Positions 3,856 through 5,065 of a DNA stretch of 5,065 bases are shown here, piece after piece. The stretch is from CAYRVF01 sp964427535 (GTDB lineage: Bacteria; Chloroflexota; Ktedonobacteria; Ktedonobacterales; JADMIN01). The DNA lies in NCBI GenBank assembly GCA_964427535.1, contig CAYRVF010000204.1, positions 1-5,065 on the forward strand, in the 5' to 3' direction. Under the pieces are notes generated by a model. The model had not been told where the DNA came from and did not search any database. It saw nothing but the letters and a program-made list of their open reading frames with translations. The position numbers were made by a program, and so were the translations under genes. The number at the start of each line of letters is the position of its first letter. Position 1 is the first letter of the stretch.

Positions 3856-5065
3856 ATGACCACCGTCCCGCACGAGACCGCGACGTCCGCCACACCGTCC
3901 GCACCCGACCCGAGCGTAGCAACGGCACCCAGCCAATTCGAGGTACACGACCCGGCAGCCCTGGCGCAGGCGCGGCAACTGCTGGACGCCTGCGGCTCGC
4001 CAGATGCGATGGCCGAGGCGGTGGTAGACGCCGTCGAGCGCAACGCCACCTGGCGCGGCCAACAGTGTCTCAACCTGCTCGCCCCCGAGGCGCCCACCAG
4101 CCCCACCGTCCGCGCGCTCTTGGCCGCCGAGGTCGGCACCCGCGCCGCCGAGGGCCACATCGGCGCCGTCAATCGCTGGTTCGCCGGCACGCAGTACATC
4201 GACGAGATCGAGGCACTGTGCGTTGAGCTGCTCAAGCAGGCGTTCCACGCCCGCTATGCCGACCATCGTCTGGTCGCCAGCATGATCGGCAATCTCGCCG
4301 CCTACACCGCGCTGACGGAGCCGGGCGACCTCATCATGAGCCTGGCACAGCCGTTAGGGGGACATTCCAGCAATCGTCCGGATGGTCCGGCCGGGGTGCG
4401 CGGCCTGAAGGTCGTCGACGTGCCGATGGACCCGGTCGAGCTGGCGGTGGATCTGGAGCTCTTCACCAACGTCGCGCGGCTGGTCCGGCCGAAGCTGGTG
4501 ACGCTGGGCGCCTCGATGACGCTCTTCCCGTTCCCCATCGGCGAGATGTGCGCGGTCGTGGCCGAGTGGGGCGGGCGCGTCTACTTCGACGGCGCGCACC
4601 AGCTGGGGCTGGTGGCCGGCGGGCAGTTCCAGGACCCACTGCGCGAGGGGGCAGCGGTGCTGACCGGCTCGGCGGGCAAGACCTTCAGCGGACCACAGAG
4701 CGGCATCCTCGTCTGGGATGAGCCGGCGCTCACCGAGCCGCTGACGCAGGCCGTCTTCCCGGTGCTGGCGGCCACCCACCAGGTCAACCGCGTGGCCGCG
4801 TTGGCCGTCTCGGCCGCTGAGATGATTGCGTTCGGGGGCGCCTACATGGCGCAAATCGTCGCCAACGCCCAGGCGCTGGGCGCCGCCCTCAACCGCCGCG
4901 GCATTCCGATGTTGGGTGCGCACAAGGGCTTCACCCGTACGCACCAGGTGATCGCCGACGTGCGCGCGTATGGCGGCGGGTTGGACGTAGCGCAGCGGCT
5001 GGCGCGGGCGAACCTCATCACCAACAAGAACCTGATCCCTTCCGACCGGCCCGAGGACTGGGACC
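3856..5065 (+). CDS. Divergent SHMT-like PLP-dependent enzyme (3' end beyond window)
   Basis: The first 403 residues of a fold-type I PLP enzyme of the serine hydroxymethyltransferase (GlyA) family are visible, and the frame stays open to the right edge. SHMT interconverts serine and glycine with tetrahydrofolate; relatives act on other beta-hydroxy or alpha-methyl amino acids. Landmarks are AAEG (E99), NRWFAGTQYIDEIE, GGH (168-170), YFDGAH (D245, H248), the Schiff-base lysine K275 in GSAGKTFSGP, and NKNLIPSD near the cut, where SHMT has NKNTVPGD. It differs from GlyA at key places: the Tyr before AEG is Ala, the Tyr pair is Trp108-Phe109, LTHG after GGH is SSNR, and the His before the lysine is Gly274. 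The first 25 or so residues are an extra Thr/Ser/Ala/Pro-rich stretch. I infer an altered substrate or reaction. The carboxylate-binding Arg would lie beyond the window. It is probably co-transcribed with the GntR gene. Confidence 0.85.
   Translation, partial: MTTVPHETATSATPSAPDPSVATAPSQFEVHDPAALAQARQLLDACGSPDAMAEAVVDAVERNATWRGQQCLNLLAPEAPTSPTVRALLAAEVGTRAAEGHIGAVNRWFAGTQYIDEIEALCVELLKQAFHARYADHRLVASMIGNLAAYTALTEPGDLIMSLAQPLGGHSSNRPDGPAGVRGLKVVDVPMDPVELAVDLELFTNVARLVRPKLVTLGASMTLFPFPIGEMCAVVAEWGGRVYFDGAHQLGLVAGGQFQDPLREGAAVLTGSAGKTFSGPQSGILVWDEPALTEPLTQAVFPVLAATHQVNRVAALAVSAAEMIAFGGAYMAQIVANAQALGAALNRRGIPMLGAHKGFTRTHQVIADVRAYGGGLDVAQRLARANLITNKNLIPSDRPEDWD

Noticed and set aside
2973..4235. 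420-residue minus-strand open reading
   Set aside because: It is antisense to the GntR and SHMT-like genes, which have clear domains and codon use on the plus strand.

Overview
The window is GC-rich bacterial DNA. It holds three plus-strand protein genes separated by long, repeat-rich non-coding stretches. No gene here fixes the taxon. The high-GC codon use, strong GGAGG-type ribosome binding sites, a probable leaderless start and tandem heptamer arrays would fit Chloroflexota or Actinomycetota, but that is a guess.

Layout. Positions 1-966 contain no convincing gene. They hold a 12-bp tandem array (54-107), a good sigma70-like promoter (575-603) followed by a perfect 8-bp hairpin and a T-rich tract, and a two-motif heptamer array (834-883). 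Positions 967-2280 encode an acetamidase/formamidase (FmdA/AmdA) family hydrolase with a four-cysteine zinc-ribbon-like insert. Positions 2281-2957 are about 680 bases without a gene but full of structure. They contain three hairpins or arms carrying a tRNA-type TTCGA T-loop, a 24-bp near-perfect inverted repeat, a 12-bp-stem terminator, and on the minus strand what looks like the 3' end of a tmRNA (ssrA), including an encoded CCA. Positions 2994-3776 encode a GntR-family regulator of the FCD type behind a TTGACA promoter that overlaps a palindrome at the start codon. From 3856 to the right edge runs a divergent, SHMT-like PLP enzyme, cut off by the window end.

How the genes may work together. 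The regulator and the SHMT-like gene are co-directional and 79 bases apart, so they probably form one transcription unit, with the regulator likely controlling itself and the enzyme. An amidase that could release formate or ammonia sits next to an enzyme of the one-carbon/beta-hydroxy-amino-acid type. This suggests a small amide or amino-acid catabolic locus, but the amidase is separated from the other two genes by a terminator and the tmRNA-like relic, so a shared pathway is only inference.

The most interesting part is 2340-2830. A truncated tmRNA-like 3' end with its own terminator, plus an inverted partial copy of its T-arm about 260 bp away, resembles the scar or attachment region of an element that integrated into ssrA. 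No integrase lies in the window.
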